64,000 bases of DNA, taken from Vicia villosa. Its lineage: Eukaryota > Streptophyta > Magnoliopsida > Fabales > Fabaceae. This document shows positions 60,215 to 64,000 of this stretch, piece by piece. The stretch lies in NCBI RefSeq assembly GCF_029867415.1, contig NC_081185.1, forward strand, positions 113,071,466 through 113,135,465. Reading direction: 5' to 3'. Both the position numbers and the translations under genes were made by a program. Under the pieces are notes generated by a model. It was not told the DNA's origin and searched no databases. It saw only the letters and a program-made list of their open reading frames with translations. The first letter of the stretch is position 1; every line of letters begins with the position of its first letter.

Positions 60215-62395
60215 TCAAAAAACTGAAACTAAGCTTTCAAAATAGTCGGCGGCGCACAACGCATCATTGAGACTACTATCATCCGTGATTGTTTTTCTTG
60301 CAGTAATTTTTGCTCGCACCACTGTGTTATTTCTCCAATTATAGAGAATAGCTTGGGATATCTCCTGATTGCAATGAAGTATCAGTGTATCATCGTTTTT
60401 AGATAGAAACGACGGAACAATATTAAAATGATACTTCATATATTCGTCACTATAGTCATAACGAATTTGAAGATTGTGATAACTAATTTTAAGAAATTGA
60501 GTCCAAGAATCTTGAATCCCAAATTTCTTCATCTGCCATATAATAAGATGGGTTTCGTTATGGCAATAAGAAAAAGAAAGACAGTCCCCCAAGACACCAA
60601 CATTTGGTTCATAAGGCGGCACTTGATCAAAGCCACTAGGCGGTAGGTATAGACGATATGTCTCCGTTCCCAAATCAAGTGAAACAATAACAAACTGCTT
60701 TACTGTAATATTCTTAATATCCATACGATGATACCATAGTTTATTTTGAATAGCCAGCCAGTTAATACTGCTCTTGAAATACACACCACAATTATTAACA
60801 GAGAGTTCTGAACCAGCTCCAAAATGCAAAGGAACAACCGGGAAACTTTCAATATCTCTCCAAACTTTATCACCCATACTTAGAATTCTGACATCACTGC
60901 TCCGTTCACGTGTATTGTAACGCGAGGCCACAACCTTATAAGTGTCGGTTGAATTATCATAACCAAAGAGGAAATTGTAATGGCCGTCATAGGAGGAAGG
61001 GAAGACAGAAGTATTATGAAATAAGCGTAAGAACCCAAATTTAGGAGATGTCATCCTGGTGGCTGGATTCCATAGTCGGAAAGAGTACTCATAATACTGA
61101 CGGGTGACGGGTCTAGCAACCAAACAGATCAATCCGTTGCAGGAACCAACAATATTAGAGCATCCTTTGGGTTGCACCAGGTATTTCTCATCGACAGAAA
61201 GGGTGAAAGACGGATTGTCGAGTAAAGTGCTTACGGAGTAGGGAATGACACCATAGTCACGCACATATCTATCATCACTGCCATTGGATGACACACAAGG
61301 GATATCAGTTACATGTTGGGTGATGAGTAAGAAGTGAGTATTTCGTTTTGCTGATTTCTTGAGATGCAAATTCACAAAGATGGGATCGGTAATGAGAGTA
61401 TCCCAATACTTGTTAACACATCTGAATCGAAGAATAGGTTTTACATTGAGAAGGGATAACACTAGGGGTGCTCGCGGTGCGGTTTGGGCGGTTTTGACGA
61501 AAAAAATCATCCGAACCGCAAGAGAAAAAAATCGTGCGGTTTGGTTTGGTTCGGTTGGATTTTAAAAAAAATCCGAACCAAACCAAACCAATGCGGTTTG
61601 GTTCGGTTCGGTTGGTTCGGTTTTTTATAAATATTTTATTTAGCCATATAGATGACAACATAATTTTGTATTTAAACATTTGTACACTATCAAATAACAA
61701 CAAAACTCGTCATATTTTGACAACAATTTTTCATTTAATATGTAAAAATTAAATTAGACAAAAGTGGAATATTAAACATAAAATAATAGCATAAAACAAT
61801 ATAAAAATTATTATAATGAAGAAAAAATATAAGAGACAAGATATTAGTGAATGTAAAAAAGAAAAAAAGTGTTGAGAGATTAGAGAAGAAGATGTGCGAT
61901 AAAAACGAAACTGAAATACATAACATTTACATAAAAATGAGAAGGTGAAAGAGAAAGAATATAAAAGAGTAGAGATTATAGAAGAAGAAGGAAGATATAT
62001 GCGGCAAAGAAGGTGCGATAATGTTATTAGAGATTTGAGAATATCGGGACTGAAATTATATGTGTAAGGATGAGAAAATTGTTGGTAATCATAAGGTTAA
62101 TGTATAATAGGTTTAAGTTTGGGTTGGATGTGAGTTAAGTAAAATTTAGGTTGTAACATAATGCGGTTTGATTCGGTTTGGTTCAGTTTACATAATACAA
62201 ACCGCAAACCAAACCAAACCATGCGGTTTTGTTAAAAGATGACCCAAACTAATCCGAACCAAATGCGGTTTTTTGCGGTTTCGGTTTGGTTTGGTTTGGT
62301 TTGCGGTTTTCTATTGGGTTGGTTTGGTTTTGAGCACCCCTAGATAACACTTCCAAAATGAGATCGTCTGGGAAAAACGGCGGAGATGGAGACAT
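60215..62395 (-). pseudogene. F-box/F-box-associated gene split by a hAT insertion (copy 4)
   Basis: The ATG at 62395 begins MSPSPPFFPDDLILEVL, then a hAT element occupies 61463-62342. The rest follows from 61454: SLLNVKPILRFRCVNKYWDT, GVIPYSVSTL, GSCNGLICLV, LWNPATRMTSPKFG, FVIVSLDLGTETYRLYL and DSWTQFLKISYHNL, to ESLVSVF and TGA at 60217-60215. Counting one copy of the 8-bp duplication, the two parts sum to 1293 bases, 430 codons plus stop, all in frame, so the insertion is the only lesion seen. The stop arises just before the position of the usual intron donor, so the last exon would be 3' UTR. As it stands the F-box helices are interrupted. Confidence 0.92.
61463..62342. mobile_element. 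Non-autonomous hAT element inside an F-box exon, 880 bp
   Basis: Ends TAGGGGTGCTC / GAGCACCCCTA with a perfect 8-bp duplication GATAACAC (61455-61462 and 62343-62350). Subterminal GCGGTTTGGTTTGGTTCGGT words in both orientations. No transposase. The element is absent from all F-box paralogues, so it arrived after the family duplicated. Confidence 0.95.
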
Positions 62396-62850
62396 GATTG
62401 CATAAGGACTCTAGAAGTTTCTATCTAGAGAAAAGGAGATGTGCACTGTGTAAATTATTTTTACACCATCAACAATGACAATTATGTATCTTACAAAATC
62501 AGCCTGTAAATTTTAAAATATTGGAATAATTTAGCATTTTAAAATAATCTCATTGAATGTATCTGTAATATTTGTTTACACTAACTAACCGTGCATTACC
62601 ATTAAACTCTTCTATCTATATATATAAATTATTTTTATGAAATGTTTTAATTATTACTTTTTAATTAAAAAGTATTTTTTTAATAAAAAAATTAAAATAA
62701 AGTGTTGCAAACAAGATTTTTAAAAATATATCGGTAAGATACTCATACTCGTGCTATCACATAAATTCCGTTTGATTTATATTACATGTTGCGATATCTC
62801 ATTTGTCAATTTTAAAATTTATTTTACGGATCACAAACATTCACATAATC

Positions 62851-62884
<34 letters not shown>
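62396..62884. other. Upstream of copy 4, AT-rich
   Basis: Contains GTGCACTGTGTAAATTATTTTTACACC near 62442, a relic of the TGCACTG MITE family, and a short (AT)n tract at 62857-62882. No gene. Confidence 0.4.
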
Positions 62885-62885
<1 letters not shown>

Positions 62886-62886
<1 letters not shown>

Positions 62887-63058
62887 TTAAAAGGTAGTGC
62901 ACTGATAGTGTAAAATAATTTTACACTGTCATCCAATAGAAAATCATAAATGTGCCATGTTATTAAGTTTTTTTTTAATAAAAAAATGGTTTAATTGGAT
63001 ACATGGGTGGTGATTGGTTGACAGTGTAAAAATATTTTACACTGTCAGTGCATCACCC
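62886..63058. mobile_element. MITE with TGCACTG ends
   Basis: Inverted ends TAAAAGGTAGTGCACTGATA and its complement ending in CAGTGCATCACCCCTTTT. GTGTAAAATAATTTTACAC hairpins lie just inside each end. Same family as the element at 15392-15547. Confidence 0.75.
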
Positions 63059-63063
63059 CTTTT

Positions 63064-63195
<132 letters not shown>

Positions 63196-63267
63196 TAATA
63201 TTTTTAAATATTTGTAGCAACAATACATTTATTTGATCTAATATAAGCACTTAGAACGTGTGTGTGG

Positions 63268-63560
63268 GTTTATAAAAATAATTGTGTCGACTTTTTTGTT
63301 TATAAAAATATTTTTTTTTAACTTATTCATGTTTATAAAAATAATTAGTAGATTATTCTTGTTTATAAAAATATTGGTAATTTATTCCTGTTTATAAAAA
63401 TATTTGTAACTTATTCTCATTTATAAATATAATTATATTAATATTAGACTTTTCCGTTTTATAAAATTACTTGTGATTCATTCTCATTTGTAAAAATAAT
63501 TGTATCAATCGTAAACAAAATTTGCTTATAAAAATATTTGTAACTTATTCTCATTTATAA
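63268..63560. repeat. Degenerate 35-40 bp tandem repeat
   Basis: Around eight diverged copies of TTTATAAAAATATTTGTAAC followed by TTATTCTCA-type links. Confidence 0.75.
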
Positions 63561-63844
63561 AAGTATTTTTTTAATCAAAAAATTGCAAAAAATTGCCTAA
63601 AAATATTAAACATCGTGATTGCCTTTTATTAAAATTCTCATTTTTCTCAAAATTATTTACTCTTTTTTGTTTTTTTGATAAATGGAGGTGAAAATATGTC
63701 AACAACTTAATTTTTACATTATTCCAATAATTTTTATTTTTATTCCAATAATTTTTATTTTACAAAATAGAAAAGTCTAAAAAGTTGTTTTAGATGCCAA
63801 TTTGTAAAAAAAAAAAAGGAAAGAAAGTAGACTCTACAATATTG

Positions 63845-63985
63845 AATAAAAACATATTTAGTCTACTAGATCAATTAAATGAATATAAATTTTATTATTA
63901 ACTATTTTGATATTGTAGAATAAAAACATATTTAGTCTACTAGATCAATTAAATGAATATAATTTTTATTATTAATTATTTTGGC
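63845..63985. repeat. 74-bp tandem duplication
   Basis: AATAAAAACATATTTAGTCT and the following bases repeat with period 74 (starts 63845 and 63919), almost identical. Confidence 0.9.
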
Positions 63986-64000
63986 GAGGAACATAAAATT

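Noticed and set aside
61413..61703. Start of copy 4 F-box protein in a frame within 61463-61510
   Set aside because: That start lies inside the hAT element; the native start is the ATG at 62395.

Overview
The window looks like nuclear DNA of a flowering plant, most likely a papilionoid legume of the Medicago/Trifolium/Pisum group. It is AT-rich, has plant-type introns, carries a tandem family of F-box/F-box-associated genes of the kind greatly expanded in Medicago-like legumes, and is packed with Ty1/copia, Ogre/Tat-like Ty3, LINE, CACTA, hAT, Helitron and MITE remains. The species is an inference; no sequence here is unique to one species.

The backbone is a decayed minus-strand F-box tandem array. 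A repeat unit (long noncoding downstream block, short last exon, intron of about 0.7 kb, F-box CDS) can be traced at 2.2-3.0, 12.8-15.1, 29.9-32.2, 47.25-55.7 and 58.5-62.4 kb. Only the copy at 54455-55729 has an unbroken reading frame. The 13.6-15.1 kb copy has a premature stop and a frameshift. The 30.9-32.2 kb copy has lost its F-box half. The 60.2-62.4 kb copy is split by an 880-bp hAT element with a perfect 8-bp target duplication. A 58.8-59.3 kb relic is barely recognisable.

The most remarkable object is a CACTA transposon at 4313-11704 with matching CACTAGTACAAAAA ends, an ACA target duplication and subterminal repeat arrays. It shows no transposase but carries exon-intron fragments of at least five unrelated host genes, all on the minus strand: fructose-bisphosphate aldolase, beta-galactosidase, a CDT1-like replication licensing factor, an ABCC transporter and a vacuolar H+-pyrophosphatase. 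It sits inside an older retroelement-like block (about 2959-12808), which itself sits inside an F-box unit.

From 16.7 to 29 kb the window is a graveyard of nested elements: a LINE ORF1 split by a hAT element, an Ogre/Tat-like fragment with its primer binding site, a 5'-truncated LINE, a second hAT-type element, copia fragments on both strands, and a perfect 346-bp tandem duplication. From 32.2 to 43.45 kb lies very AT-rich DNA with three Helitron 3' ends (hairpin plus CTAG), probably nested. At 45.66-47.22 kb is a 5'-truncated LINE with an open 497-codon frame and a 17-bp target duplication. At 48.2-54.1 kb about 6 kb of foreign DNA has landed in the intron of the intact F-box gene; it holds a full-length BED-finger hAT transposase ORF and a truncated PTC52-like Rieske gene.

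The genes form no operon or pathway. The logic of the window is gene-family birth and death plus capture and shuffling of host exons by transposons.
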